Shown piece after piece: positions 52,807-64,000 of a DNA stretch of 64,000 nt; the first letter of the stretch is position 1, and each line of letters starts with the position of its first letter. The translations under genes were made by a program, and so were the position numbers. This DNA comes from Olsenella intestinalis (lineage in GTDB: Bacteria; Actinomycetota; Coriobacteriia; Coriobacteriales; Atopobiaceae): positions 1,135,501 through 1,199,500 of the forward strand of contig NZ_JALGRK010000001.1 of NCBI RefSeq assembly GCF_023276655.1, in the 5' to 3' direction. The notes below the pieces were generated by a model, which saw only the letters and a list, made by a program, of their open reading frames with translations, was not told the origin of the DNA and searched no databases.

Positions 52807-53709
52807 GTGAAGGGAATTATCCTTGCTGGTGGATCCGGTACGCGCCTGTACCCTCTCACCACGGTAACGAGTAAGCAGCTTCTTCCCGTGTACGACAAGC
52901 CGATGGTCTACTACCCGCTGTCCACTCTCATGCTGGCGGGCATCCGTGACATCCTCATCATCTCGACGCCGAAGGACCTCCCCAACTTCAAGCACCTCCT
53001 CGGCGACGGCTCCGACTTCGGCGTGAGCCTCTCCTACGCCGAGCAGCCCGAGCCCAACGGACTCGCCCAGGCCTTCGTGATCGGCGCCGACTTCTGCGCC
53101 GGCGAGCCCTGCGCCCTCGTCCTCGGCGACAACATCTTCTACGGCAACGGCCTCTCCAAGCGCCTGCGCCACGCGGTGCGCGCCGCCGAGAACGGCCGCG
53201 CCACGGTGTTCGGCTACCGCGTCGACGACCCCGAGCGCTTCGGCGTCGTGGAGTTCGACAAGGACTACAACGCCGTCTCCATCGAGGAGAAGCCCGCCGA
53301 GCCCAAGAGCAACTACGCCGTCACCGGCCTGTACTTCTACGACTCCCGCGTCTGCGAGCTCGCCGCCAAGGTCGAGCCCTCCGCTCGCGGCGAGTACGAG
53401 ATCACCGACCTCAACCGCATGTACCTCGAGGACGGCACCCTCGACGTCATGACCCTCGGTCGTGGCTTCGCATGGCTCGACACCGGCACCATGGAGTCCC
53501 TCTTCGAGGCTAGCCAGTTCGTCAAGACCGTCGAGCAGGCCCAGGACCTGCCCGTCTCCGTGCCCGAGGAGATTGCCTTCGAGAACGGCTGGGTCTCCCG
53601 CGAGCGCCTGCTCGAGTGCGCCGAGCGCTATGGCAAGAGCGACTACGGCAAGCACCTCAGGACTGTCGCCGAGGGCGGCATTGCGCCGAGCAGGGATGGC
53701 GAGGAGTAA
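52807..53709 (+). CDS. rmlA: Glucose-1-phosphate thymidylyltransferase (RmlA)
   Basis: A 300-aa enzyme making dTDP-glucose from dTTP and glucose 1-phosphate, the first step of dTDP-L-rhamnose synthesis. The nucleotide loop [13 protein letters not shown] lies at residues 6-18, with the [20 protein letters not shown] segment just after. Further conserved blocks include LGDNIFYG and [20 protein letters not shown]. Length matches the family. GTG 52807 follows AAAGGAG at six bases. It begins the order rmlA - rmlCD - rmlB, and the ribosome site of rmlCD lies inside its last codons, so the two are tightly coupled. Confidence 0.96.
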   Translation: MKGIILAGGSGTRLYPLTTVTSKQLLPVYDKPMVYYPLSTLMLAGIRDILIISTPKDLPNFKHLLGDGSDFGVSLSYAEQPEPNGLAQAFVIGADFCAGEPCALVLGDNIFYGNGLSKRLRHAVRAAENGRATVFGYRVDDPERFGVVEFDKDYNAVSIEEKPAEPKSNYAVTGLYFYDSRVCELAAKVEPSARGEYEITDLNRMYLEDGTLDVMTLGRGFAWLDTGTMESLFEASQFVKTVEQAQDLPVSVPEEIAFENGWVSRERLLECAERYGKSDYGKHLRTVAEGGIAPSRDGEE

Positions 53710-53713
53710 GGTA

Positions 53714-56244
<2,531 letters not shown>

Positions 56245-56282
56245 GGTTTGGAACACGCATCAGTAGGTAGATAACACAGCAT

Positions 56283-56345
56283 CCCCCTCTCGGCCGCGCC
56301 CGATGCCACGTTGTGGGCTTGGGCTCGACGAGAGGGGCTTGCCAT
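56283..56345 (+). terminator. Possible terminator or attenuator between rmlB and the fourth GT2 gene
   Basis: CCCCTCTCG (56283-56291) and CGAGAGGGG (56330-56338) can pair around a 38-base loop, followed by CTTGCCATTTTT. The long loop makes the call uncertain. The next gene starts 19 bases further on. Confidence 0.35.
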
Positions 56346-56363
56346 TTTTGATGGGAGCATGGG

Positions 56364-58802
56364 ATGGGACGCATCAACCTCGTTGGCATGTGCAGGGGAG
56401 AAGGCCATGGCTACGCGCTCCTCTCGAGCATGGACACCTCGCTCACCCCGGTGGTGCGCGCCCACACCGCGGACGGTCGCGCCATCCCCTGCAAGCTCGT
56501 CTGCGACGGCTGCCGTGAGACGCTGCCCGTCGCCGGTGAGCGCACGTGGGTCGCAGTGTTTCCCCTCGTGGACTGCGACGTCGACCTCAGCGTGTTCGCG
56601 CGTGGCGAGCAAGGCCAGGCTCTTCTCGACATCCCGTTCCACGTGATGCCGTCGAAGGTGGCATCGAGGCTTTTGACCAGGCGCAAGCCAGAGCTTGCGG
56701 GCTTCATGCGCGGGATCGAGCGCAGGCGTCCCTCGGCGGCGTCGCCCCTAGTCGTGAGTGGCGCGTGGCGCATGGGTGCCGGTGACGTGGTGTGGCGCGT
56801 GCACGTGCGCTTCGCGAATCCGTGCGAGTTCGTGTCGCCGAGGATCGTGGCGTGCGACATGGGCGCGCGCGAGATCTCGAGCGAGTTCATGGTGCTCGAG
56901 GACCAGGTGGTTCCCGACGGGACCGATTCCGACACGGTGCGCGAGGTGACCTTCTCGATGCGCCTGCCGGCCGACGTCGAGTACTTCTACTTCGCCACGT
57001 CGTTGGGCGCGGATGACGTGAACGCCGACTTCAAGGTCATCATGCCCAAGGACCTGGGCGAGTTCTGGCGCGACTTTGGGCGCTATCCGGCGGGGGCCGC
57101 GGACTCGTGGTGCTACGAGGGCTGGCTCATGCAGGAGCGCGTCGCGCCCGCGCGCGCCGTCGAGCGCCGCGACAGCGTGAGCCTTGCGCCGAAGATCAGC
57201 GTGGTGCTTGCGACGACCTCGGAGGTGTCGCGTGAGACGGTCGCGTCGCTGTCGGCGCAGACCTACGCGAGGTGGGAGCTGCTGATCGTGGGCGACCATG
57301 AGCCGAGCGTCGCGCGCGAGGTCGCCATCGCCGGCGCGCGTGGCGTGCTGAGCACGGCTGAGGGTGACTCCGTGAGCGAGGGGGAGGACCGCCTGAGGCT
57401 TCTCGTGCGCGAGGGATGCGCGAGCGTGTCTGCCCTCGAGCAGGCCGCGCTTGAGAAGGCCACGGGCGACTACGTGTGCTTCTTGGACGACGGCGTGGTG
57501 CTGGAGCCTGACGCGCTCGAGTGCCTGGCGCAGCTGGTCGACGCGGGCGAGAGGGTCGACCTCGCGTACTGCGACGAGGACGTGCTCGAGGGTGGGCACC
57601 TGTTGAGGCCGCAGCTGAAGTGCGGGCCGAACCTGGGCAAGCTCCGTGCATACGACTATCTGGGGAGCCTCTCGCTCATGAGCAGGCGCCTGGTGGACGA
57701 GATGGGCGCGCTGCCCGAGGACCTTGACGCAGCGCGCGCCTACTGGCGCCACCTGAGGGCCTTCGAGCTCACCGGCGGCATCGACCACGTGTGCCGCGTG
57801 CTCGCGCATGTTCCCGCGCATACGTTCGACGCCGACGAGCTCGAGGCGCAGAAGCATGCGCTCGAGGGTCACCTCGAGCGCATGGGCGCAGCCGCCACGG
57901 TGGAGCCCGGTCCCGCAGCCGGCACCTGGCGCGTGCGCTACGCTCTTCTCGGCAAGGCGCCGCGCGTGAGCGTGATCATCCCAAACAAGGACCACCTGGA
58001 GCTTCTGAGGCCGTGCCTCGAGTCGATCCTGGAGAAGACGACCTACCCTGACTTCGAGGTCGTCGTCGTCGAGAACAACAGCGAGGACGAGGCGACCTTC
58101 GCCTACTACGACGAGGTGTGCGCCGCCGACGCGCGCGTGCGCGTGACCACGTGGGAGCCGACCGGCGACGTCGCGTTCAACTACTCGGCGATCGTGAACC
58201 ACGGCGCGCGCGAGGCGACCGGCGAACTGCTGCTGTTCCTCAACAACGACACCGACGTCATCGCGCCCGGCTGGATCGACGAGATGGTCGCCGCGCTGGC
58301 GCAGCGCGAGGACGTGGCCGTCGTGGGCGCCAAGCTGGTGTTCCCCGACGGGCTCACGCAGCACGCGGGCATGGCGCACAACCCCAACGGCTACTTCATG
58401 CACATGGGGGAGACTACGCCGGCCGACCTGCTCGACCATGACTATAACGTCGCCCTTCCGCACGACGCGACCATGGTGACGGGCGCCTGCCAGATGGTGC
58501 GCCGCTCGGTCTTCGAGGAGCTCGGCGGCTACGACGAGGAGCTGGCCGTGGCCTTCAACGACGGCGACTTCTGCCTGCGCGCACGCGACGCCGGCTACGA
58601 GGTGACCTACACGCCGTGGGCCGAGCTGCACCACAAGGAGTTCTCGTCTCGCGGGCGCGAGGCGACCGACAGGCGCCACCAGGTCCGCTTCCTGCAGGAG
58701 TATGCGCACCTGGCCGGCCGCCATGGCGAGCGCTTCGCCATGGGCGACCCCTCGATCAACGACTGCTTCAGCCAGTGGGACGCCCAGTTCAGGCTGAGGT
58801 AG
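56364..58802 (+). CDS. Large GT2 glycosyltransferase with degenerate first domain
   Basis: An 812-aa protein of the same overall plan as the upstream GT2 genes. Here the first GT2 fold (PKISVVLATTSE near 276) is eroded: the F-L-D-H-D-D motif reads FLDDGVV near 374, although CDED is kept. The second domain is intact, with PRVSVIIPNKD near 533, VVENNSEDE, FLNNDTDV near 627 and AFNDGDFCLRA. This is the mirror of the two genes at 48099 and 50120. Codon use appears slightly less C-ending in its first half than in the neighbours. GGGAG lies upstream of ATG 56364. Confidence 0.87.
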   Translation: MGRINLVGMCRGEGHGYALLSSMDTSLTPVVRAHTADGRAIPCKLVCDGCRETLPVAGERTWVAVFPLVDCDVDLSVFARGEQGQALLDIPFHVMPSKVASRLLTRRKPELAGFMRGIERRRPSAASPLVVSGAWRMGAGDVVWRVHVRFANPCEFVSPRIVACDMGAREISSEFMVLEDQVVPDGTDSDTVREVTFSMRLPADVEYFYFATSLGADDVNADFKVIMPKDLGEFWRDFGRYPAGAADSWCYEGWLMQERVAPARAVERRDSVSLAPKISVVLATTSEVSRETVASLSAQTYARWELLIVGDHEPSVAREVAIAGARGVLSTAEGDSVSEGEDRLRLLVREGCASVSALEQAALEKATGDYVCFLDDGVVLEPDALECLAQLVDAGERVDLAYCDEDVLEGGHLLRPQLKCGPNLGKLRAYDYLGSLSLMSRRLVDEMGALPEDLDAARAYWRHLRAFELTGGIDHVCRVLAHVPAHTFDADELEAQKHALEGHLERMGAAATVEPGPAAGTWRVRYALLGKAPRVSVIIPNKDHLELLRPCLESILEKTTYPDFEVVVVENNSEDEATFAYYDEVCAADARVRVTTWEPTGDVAFNYSAIVNHGAREATGELLLFLNNDTDVIAPGWIDEMVAALAQREDVAVVGAKLVFPDGLTQHAGMAHNPNGYFMHMGETTPADLLDHDYNVALPHDATMVTGACQMVRRSVFEELGGYDEELAVAFNDGDFCLRARDAGYEVTYTPWAELHHKEFSSRGREATDRRHQVRFLQEYAHLAGRHGERFAMGDPSINDCFSQWDAQFRLR

Positions 58803-58922
58803 GGGAGAAGAGCCACCGCCTCGGCGGTGAGATGGGACGGGCCTCGGGGGCATGGTCGCCCTCGGGGTTCGTCTTTGTTTGCAGGCCCGCTTGGCCGGCG
58901 ACGTCGTCTGGATCGCATCCGT

Positions 58923-58959
58923 CGCACACAAGAAGCGGCCCCACCAAGGTGGGGCCGCT
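58923..58959 (-). terminator. Rho-independent terminator of the DUF4422-GT8 gene
   Basis: A perfect 12-bp stem AGCGGCCCCACC / GGTGGGGCCGCT with a two-base loop. On the minus strand it is followed by TCTTGTGT. Confidence 0.75.
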
Positions 58960-58985
58960 GTCACATCGCGGGGTTGGATCCGGCG

Positions 58986-60905
58986 CTAGTCCTCGTGGCG
59001 GCGCGGGTGGATCTTGCGGTAGTGGTAGCGCGCAAGCTCGAGGCCCTTACTGCCCTCGGGGAGGATCTTGTGCACGGCCGGCACGGCGACCCTGCGGTAG
59101 ATGAACTCCTTCGCGCGCATGGCGGCGGGCTTGCCCTCGTCGGCGGTCGCGATCGAGATGGCCATGCGCTGCAGCGCGGTCTCGTAGAACGGCGTCAGGC
59201 GGCAGTACTTCCAGAAGTGCGTGGCCAGGTCGCTCTCCGGGTTGACCCAGGGCTTGTCGGGGCCGGCGAAGTGGATGACGTAGGGGTCCTTGCGCGACTC
59301 CATGTACGCCTCATAGATCCAGCGCGGGGCGCGCTTGATGATGTCGTTGATGCGGATGCCCCTCCAGTCGATCACGACGTTCCACGCCATGTCGACGAAC
59401 TTCACGCGGTGCTGGCAGAGGTAGTTGAGGACGTCCTGGTCGAGCAGCTGCCAGTCGTAGGACGAGGCGAACGCGAAGATCTCGTCGGGCGTGTAGGTGT
59501 CGCGCCACGCGTCGAGGTTGAAGAGGATGACGCCGGCCTGGAAGTAGTCGTAGGGCTTGTCGATCTTGAGGACCGTGTCCATGTACTCCTTCTTGGGCAT
59601 CTTGGTGCCGCTGTGCGGCGCACCGCTGTAGAGGCCCGCGGTGTCGGCGTCGCGCACGGCGGCGACCAGCACGTCCTTAACGTCGGCGTCGTAGAGGTCG
59701 GCCACGTCGTGCAGGTTGACCATGTCGGCGTCGAGGTAGAGGACCTTATGGTAGTCCGGCAGCAGCTGCGGCAGCAGGAGGCGGAAGTACGTCTCGAGCT
59801 TGAAGTGGCCGCGCAGGAACAGCTTGCTCTGGTACTCGCGCATCGCGGCGGTGACCTTGAGGAAGCGCAGGCTCACGTTGTCGCGCACGACAAGGTCGCG
59901 GAGAAGAGCCATGTTGCGCGCCGAGAAGTCCTCGTGCAGGACGATCAGGTCGTAGTTGCGGTCGTCGGAGGCGTTGTCCACGACCGACTTGAGGAGCGTC
60001 CCCAGGTAGGGCGTGTAGTAGTCGTTCGCCGAGAAGACCACGGCGACGGGCTCGCTGGCGCTGTCGGAAAACGCCGGCTTGAGCGTCTCGACGCCGTCGA
60101 CGTCGCCGAAGAGCGTGCGCTGCAGGGTGGTGTAGGAGTGGCCCTGGTCGATCAGCCACGTGAGGTAGGCGCCGCAGAGGCGCTCGGCGAGGTAGCCGCT
60201 CACGCGGTTGGTGGTGACGTCGTACTCGTCGAGGGCCGCGCCGCGCCTGCGCTCGTGCTCCTCGAGGATGTCGAAGAGCCACGCGGAGTAGTCCTGGAAG
60301 AGCTCCTTGCGCATGATGAACATGTTGCAGTAGTAGCCCTCGGTCTGGTTGAGGTAGTCGCGCACGGGCTGGGAGAACTCGGGGTGGCGCTCGTCGATGA
60401 TCTCGAGCACGCAGTCGAGGTCCTCCTTGCGCTGCTCCCAGGCGTTCGCGTAGGCGTCGCCGATCGTGGAGTTGTCCACGAAGGAGCCCTTCTGCGGCAC
60501 GATGAGGTCGTACTGGCTGATGAGCGAGGCGATCTTCTCGTCGTCGCCGTAGCCGATGAGCTGCATGGCCTTGTCGTCGTTGGCGGCCATGAGCACGTCG
60601 CCGAAGTGGTTGGTCTCGAACTGCTCGCCCTGGTTGAACGAGAAGTAGCGGCGGTAGTGCATGAAGCCATAGTAGCCGGCGTCGGCGTTCTTCCAGGCCC
60701 AGTACTGGGCGGTCAGCTCGCAGTAGCGGGGGTTCTTCTCGGAGATGTTGTCGCCCTCGTCGTCGTGCAGGATGCCCTCGACCTTGCTCTTGTGCAGGGC
60801 GGCGCCCACCTCGATGGGGCAGACCAGCTCGCTGTCGGGGAACTTCACCCCACCCTTGTGCGACGAGACGAAGATCTTGATGTTCGTGCCACTGTTCTCA
60901 GTCAT
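58986..60905 (-). CDS. DUF4422-GT8 fusion glycosyltransferase
   Basis: A 639-aa two-domain protein. Residues about 7-290 match DUF4422 (IKIFVSSHKG; H-Y-R-R-Y-F; Y-D-L-I-V-P-Q-K; Y-C-N-M-F-I-M), found in many capsule and LPS transferases. Residues about 300-600 are a GT8 domain with VVFSANDYYTPYLGTLLKSV, the DXD motif in YLDADMVN, YFQAGVILFNL and HFAGPDKPW, which suit retaining galactosyl- or glucosyl-transfer. GGAGG lies four bases before ATG 60905; the longer frame to 61001 is unsupported. It converges on the fourth GT2 gene and probably decorates the same glycan (inference). Confidence 0.88.
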   Translation of the reverse strand: MTENSGTNIKIFVSSHKGGVKFPDSELVCPIEVGAALHKSKVEGILHDDEGDNISEKNPRYCELTAQYWAWKNADAGYYGFMHYRRYFSFNQGEQFETNHFGDVLMAANDDKAMQLIGYGDDEKIASLISQYDLIVPQKGSFVDNSTIGDAYANAWEQRKEDLDCVLEIIDERHPEFSQPVRDYLNQTEGYYCNMFIMRKELFQDYSAWLFDILEEHERRRGAALDEYDVTTNRVSGYLAERLCGAYLTWLIDQGHSYTTLQRTLFGDVDGVETLKPAFSDSASEPVAVVFSANDYYTPYLGTLLKSVVDNASDDRNYDLIVLHEDFSARNMALLRDLVVRDNVSLRFLKVTAAMREYQSKLFLRGHFKLETYFRLLLPQLLPDYHKVLYLDADMVNLHDVADLYDADVKDVLVAAVRDADTAGLYSGAPHSGTKMPKKEYMDTVLKIDKPYDYFQAGVILFNLDAWRDTYTPDEIFAFASSYDWQLLDQDVLNYLCQHRVKFVDMAWNVVIDWRGIRINDIIKRAPRWIYEAYMESRKDPYVIHFAGPDKPWVNPESDLATHFWKYCRLTPFYETALQRMAISIATADEGKPAAMRAKEFIYRRVAVPAVHKILPEGSKGLELARYHYRKIHPRRHED

Positions 60906-61160
60906 GAGTCCTCCGTACGAGGTGCCTGATGTGCAATTCAACTCCCCAAGGATAGCGCAGCCAGCCTGCCCGCCGCCGTCTGGCGGCGGCGTATGGCGCA
61001 CATCTCTATAACTTGCGCGTCGGACGAACGTGTGGGCGCCGTTGTTTGTGCGTGTAGAGGACGCGAACGCGGCCTGCCTGCGCTATTCTGTAACGCATGT
61101 GACTTCACGCCCGCCGCACCCAGGACATGCGGGCAGACCCTTTGAACTTGGAGGAATGAC

Positions 61161-62378
61161 GTGCTTTCCGTTGACGAACAGCTCAAGGTGATCCTTTCCG
61201 GAACCATGCAGGTGGTCCCCCTCGAGGAGCTCAAGAAGAAGCTCGAGAAGGGCGTGCCCCTCAACATCAAGCTCGGCGTCGACCCCACGAGCCCCGACCT
61301 GCACCTCGGCCATGCCGTGCCGCTGCGCAAGATGCGCCAGTTCCAGGACCTGGGGCACCGCGTCACGCTCATCATCGGCAACGGCACCGCGCTCATCGGC
61401 GACCCGTCGGGCCGCGACAGCACCCGACCGCCCCTCACCGAGGAGCAGGTCGAGGCCAACGCCAAGACCTACGTCGAGCAGGCCATGAAGGTCCTCGACC
61501 CCGAGAAGACCACGATCGTCCACAACGGCGAGTGGCTCAAGCCCCTCGACCTCTCCAAGATGCTCGAGCTCATGAGCCAGTTCAACGTGGCCCGCATCCT
61601 CGAGCGCGAGGACTTCCACAACCGCTACACCAACGGCCTGTCCATCAGCCTGCACGAGTTCATCTACCCGGTGCTGCAGGCCTATGACTCCGTGGTGATC
61701 GAGGCCGACCTCGAGATGGGCGGCAACGACCAGATCTTCAACCTCCTCGCCGGCCGCGACCTCATGCGCGCCAAGGGGATGGAGCCCCAGGTCGCCCTCA
61801 CGGTGCCCCTGCTCGTGGGTCTCGACGGCCACAAGAAGATGTCCAAGTCCTACGGCAACTACGTGGGCCTCACCGACGCCCCCAACGACATGTACGGCAA
61901 GATCATGTCGATCGCCGACGAGATCGTCCCCATGTACTTCCGCCTCTGCTCGACCCTTCCGGTCGACGAGGTCGACGCCATCGACGCCGCCTTCGAGGAC
62001 GGCAGCGCAGACCCCTATAAGCTCAAGCGCCAGCTGGCCCGCAACATCGTGGACCTCTACCACGGCGAGGGCGCGGGCGTCGCGGCCGAGGCCGCCTTCG
62101 ACGCCCAGTTCAAAAAGAACGAGGTGCCCGACGACGTCAAGGAGTTCCCGATGAGCCTCGTCACCACCAACGACGAGGGCAAGGTCTACCTGGCCAAGCT
62201 CCTGGCCGACCTCGAGATCTGCAAGTCGGCCGGCGAGGGTCGTCGCCTCATCGACGGCGGCGGCGTCAAGGTCAACGGCGAGGCCGTGGCCCCGAAGAGC
62301 TACAACGTCGACCCCGCGCTCTTCTCGGCGGGAACCACCGTCCAGTCCGGCAAGAAGCGCTGGGCGAGGCTGGTCTAG
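61161..62378 (+). CDS. tyrS: Tyrosyl-tRNA synthetase
   Basis: A 405-aa class I aminoacyl-tRNA synthetase. HIGH is present as HLGH (48-51) and KMSKS at 226-230. The C-terminal S4 RNA-binding domain (about 340-400) contains KSAGEGRRLIDGGGVKVNG. The HLGH form, NDQIFN and the KMSKS context point to the TyrZ-like branch. GTG 61161 follows GGAGG at six bases. The 255-base upstream gap has a GC-rich hairpin near 60970-60990 but no T-box motif (TGGNACCGCG), so tRNA-Tyr-dependent leader control is not evident. The U32 gene starts three bases after its stop, indicating an operon. Confidence 0.96.
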   Translation: MLSVDEQLKVILSGTMQVVPLEELKKKLEKGVPLNIKLGVDPTSPDLHLGHAVPLRKMRQFQDLGHRVTLIIGNGTALIGDPSGRDSTRPPLTEEQVEANAKTYVEQAMKVLDPEKTTIVHNGEWLKPLDLSKMLELMSQFNVARILEREDFHNRYTNGLSISLHEFIYPVLQAYDSVVIEADLEMGGNDQIFNLLAGRDLMRAKGMEPQVALTVPLLVGLDGHKKMSKSYGNYVGLTDAPNDMYGKIMSIADEIVPMYFRLCSTLPVDEVDAIDAAFEDGSADPYKLKRQLARNIVDLYHGEGAGVAAEAAFDAQFKKNEVPDDVKEFPMSLVTTNDEGKVYLAKLLADLEICKSAGEGRRLIDGGGVKVNGEAVAPKSYNVDPALFSAGTTVQSGKKRWARLV

Positions 62379-62381
62379 GCC

Positions 62382-64000
62382 ATGGCCGAGCGCTCCGAGA
62401 GGGTGGCGCCCTTCAGGGCGACCCACCGCGCGCCCGAGCTGCTGGCGCCGGCCGGTGGCCCCGACCCCTTCAACGCCGCGCTCGCGGCCGGGGCAGACGC
62501 CATCTACTGCGGCCTGGGGACGGACTTCAACGCCCGCCGCGGCGCGCGCAACTTCGACGACGAGACCTTCGCGGCGGCCTGCCGCGCCGCCCACCTGGCC
62601 GGCGCGCGCGTCTACGTGACCGAGAACGTCGTCATCCGCACCGACGAGATGCCGGCCGCGCTCGCACTCGTGCGGCGCGCGTGGCTGCTCGGCGCCGACG
62701 CCTTCATCATCCAGGACTGGGGCCTGCTCGCCGAGGTGCGCAGGCTCTGGCCCGAGATCGAGTGCCACGTCTCCACGCAGGCCAACGTGCATGACGCGCG
62801 CGGCGTGGCGTGGTGCCGCGAGCTCGGCGTCGACCGCGTGACGCTCTCGCGCGAGCTCTCCGTCGCAGAGATCGCCCGCATCGCCGAGGAGGGCGTCGAG
62901 CTCGAGGGCTTCGGCCATGGCGCGCTCTGCTTCTGCTACTCCGGCGTCTGCCAGATGAGCGCGCTCGCGGGCAGCCGCTCGGCCAACCGCGGCCTCTGCG
63001 CGCAGCCCTGCCGCCTGACCTACGACCTCGTGGACGAGGCGGGCGAGAGGATCGCGCCGCCTGGGTGGGACCGTCCCCTCTGCCCCAAGGACTTCAACAC
63101 CTTCGACGACGTCCGTCGCCTGGCCGAGGCTGGCCTCGGCTCGCTCAAGATCGAGGGCCGCATGAAGGCCCCCGACTACGTGCACTCCGTCGTGAGCGCC
63201 TACCGCGGCGTCCTCGACGACCTCGAGGCCGAGCGCACGCCCGACGAGGGCGCACAGGAGCGCCGCCGCGAGCTGCTGCGCCGCGCCTTCAACCGCGACT
63301 TCACGAACAGCTACCTCGACCACCGCTCCGACAACGACATGATGAGCTACGAGCGCTCCAACAACCGCGGCGAGCTCGTGGGCCAGGTGCTCGCGAGCCG
63401 CGACCTGGGCAGCTCCAAGGTCAAGCGCGGCGGCCGCGCCGGCGGCCGCGACCGCTTCCGCACCATCACGCGCGCCGAGGTCGACATCGAGCTCGAGCAC
63501 CCCGTCGGCGCCGGCGACCTGCTCGAGATCCGCCCCGTCGACGACCCGTCGCAGTTCCTCACCGTGCACGCCGAGGCCGACGCCGACGCCGGCCATGTCA
63601 TCACCTGCCTGGCCAAGCGTCCCATGGAGGCCGGCTCACCGGTGCGCGTCATCCGCTCGCAGCGCGCCATGGACGCCGGCGCCCGCGCCGCGAAGGGGGA
63701 GGACGCCCCGCGCCGTGCCGTCCGCGTGCGCGTGACCTCGCGCCTCGGCGAGCCCTTCGCCGTCGAGCTCGAGGCCGACGACGCCCGCCGCGGTACTGTC
63801 GTCGCCCGCGCCGAGGGCTTCGTCGTCGAGGCCGCCCGCACCCGCTCCGTCACGGCCGACGACCTGCGCGAGCACGTGGGCCGCATGGGCACCACGCCCT
63901 TCGAGCCCGCCTCGATCGACGTCGAGCTCGACGAGGGCTGCGGCATGGGTTTCTCGGCGGTGCACAAGGTGCGCGCCGAGGCCTGCCGCCTGCTGGAGGA
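62382..64000 (+). CDS. U32-family peptidase / RlhA-like protein, 3' end outside the window
   Basis: A 5' portion of 539 codons with no stop before the window edge. The protein opens MAERSERVAPFRATHRAPEL and then ELLAPAGGPDPFNAALAAGADAIYCG, the classic U32 N-terminus. Cys-rich signature segments GALCFCYSGVCQMS and NRGLCAQPCRL match the iron-sulphur-binding Cys set known in this family, and KIEGRMKAPDYV follows. A further C-terminal domain (from about residue 370) resembles DUF3656, the arrangement of E. coli RlhA, which hydroxylates C2501 of 23S rRNA. A collagenase-like protease role is the older annotation. Start ATG 62382 lies three bases after the tyrS stop. Confidence 0.9.
   Translation, partial: MAERSERVAPFRATHRAPELLAPAGGPDPFNAALAAGADAIYCGLGTDFNARRGARNFDDETFAAACRAAHLAGARVYVTENVVIRTDEMPAALALVRRAWLLGADAFIIQDWGLLAEVRRLWPEIECHVSTQANVHDARGVAWCRELGVDRVTLSRELSVAEIARIAEEGVELEGFGHGALCFCYSGVCQMSALAGSRSANRGLCAQPCRLTYDLVDEAGERIAPPGWDRPLCPKDFNTFDDVRRLAEAGLGSLKIEGRMKAPDYVHSVVSAYRGVLDDLEAERTPDEGAQERRRELLRRAFNRDFTNSYLDHRSDNDMMSYERSNNRGELVGQVLASRDLGSSKVKRGGRAGGRDRFRTITRAEVDIELEHPVGAGDLLEIRPVDDPSQFLTVHAEADADAGHVITCLAKRPMEAGSPVRVIRSQRAMDAGARAAKGEDAPRRAVRVRVTSRLGEPFAVELEADDARRGTVVARAEGFVVEAARTRSVTADDLREHVGRMGTTPFEPASIDVELDEGCGMGFSAVHKVRAEACRLLE

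Noticed and set aside
60906-61160. T-box leader before tyrS
   Set aside because: The conserved T-box core is absent and no antiterminator-terminator pair is evident.
61083-63596. Open frame of 837 codons on the minus strand across tyrS and the U32 gene
   Set aside because: It crosses two well-conserved genes and their junction and has no motif of its own.

Overview
The window is a GC-rich (roughly two-thirds G+C by eye), densely coding bacterial chromosome segment. CarD, a wall L,D-transpeptidase, DUF5648 modules, very large InlB-type repeat proteins and a fused RmlC-RmlD together suggest an actinobacterium of the class Coriobacteriia (Olsenella/Atopobium-like). That placement is inferred from gene content and style; no rRNA gene is present to confirm it.

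Layout. 1-16.2 kb is mostly housekeeping: uracil-DNA glycosylase (5' end outside the window), acylphosphatase, a Tat-type lipoprotein with a tannase-like fold, CarD, an iron-type alcohol dehydrogenase, an ACT-domain protein, citrate synthase plus a HAD phosphatase, Kup potassium transporter, an RlmKL-type rRNA methyltransferase, a phosphohexomutase and a membrane-anchored C39-like protein. 16.2-45.4 kb is a cell-surface region. It holds three giant secreted repeat proteins (2617, 2346 and 1927 aa) and an L,D-transpeptidase, all carrying the same three-part DUF5648 module, interrupted by an ArgR-type repressor, a class A penicillin-binding protein and a DUF4012 membrane protein. 45.6-60.9 kb is a rhamnose-type glycan locus: four large GT2 glycosyltransferases, rmlA, an rmlC-rmlD fusion, rmlB, and a convergent DUF4422-GT8 transferase. 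61.2-64 kb holds tyrS and a U32 peptidase/RlhA-like gene running off the end.

How the genes may work together: the rml genes supply dTDP-L-rhamnose, the GT2 proteins probably build a rhamnose-containing wall polysaccharide, the PBP and L,D-transpeptidase cross-link peptidoglycan, and the DUF5648 proteins are displayed on that wall. None of the giants has a visible LPXTG signal, so DUF5648 may be the retention module (inference).

The most unusual signal is not a gene. The 9-mer GCTCTTCTC (usually GCTCTTCTCG) occurs at least 33 times, about once per 2 kb, equally on both strands, in five of six codon phases and in several intergenic gaps. Chance predicts well under one copy. Its density and lack of strand bias resemble the DNA uptake sequences of Neisseria and Haemophilus. 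Other notable points are several enzymes with lost catalytic residues (tannase-like, C39-like, the RlmL half, and alternate GT2 domains) and a 402-bp near-identical direct repeat joining two giant genes.
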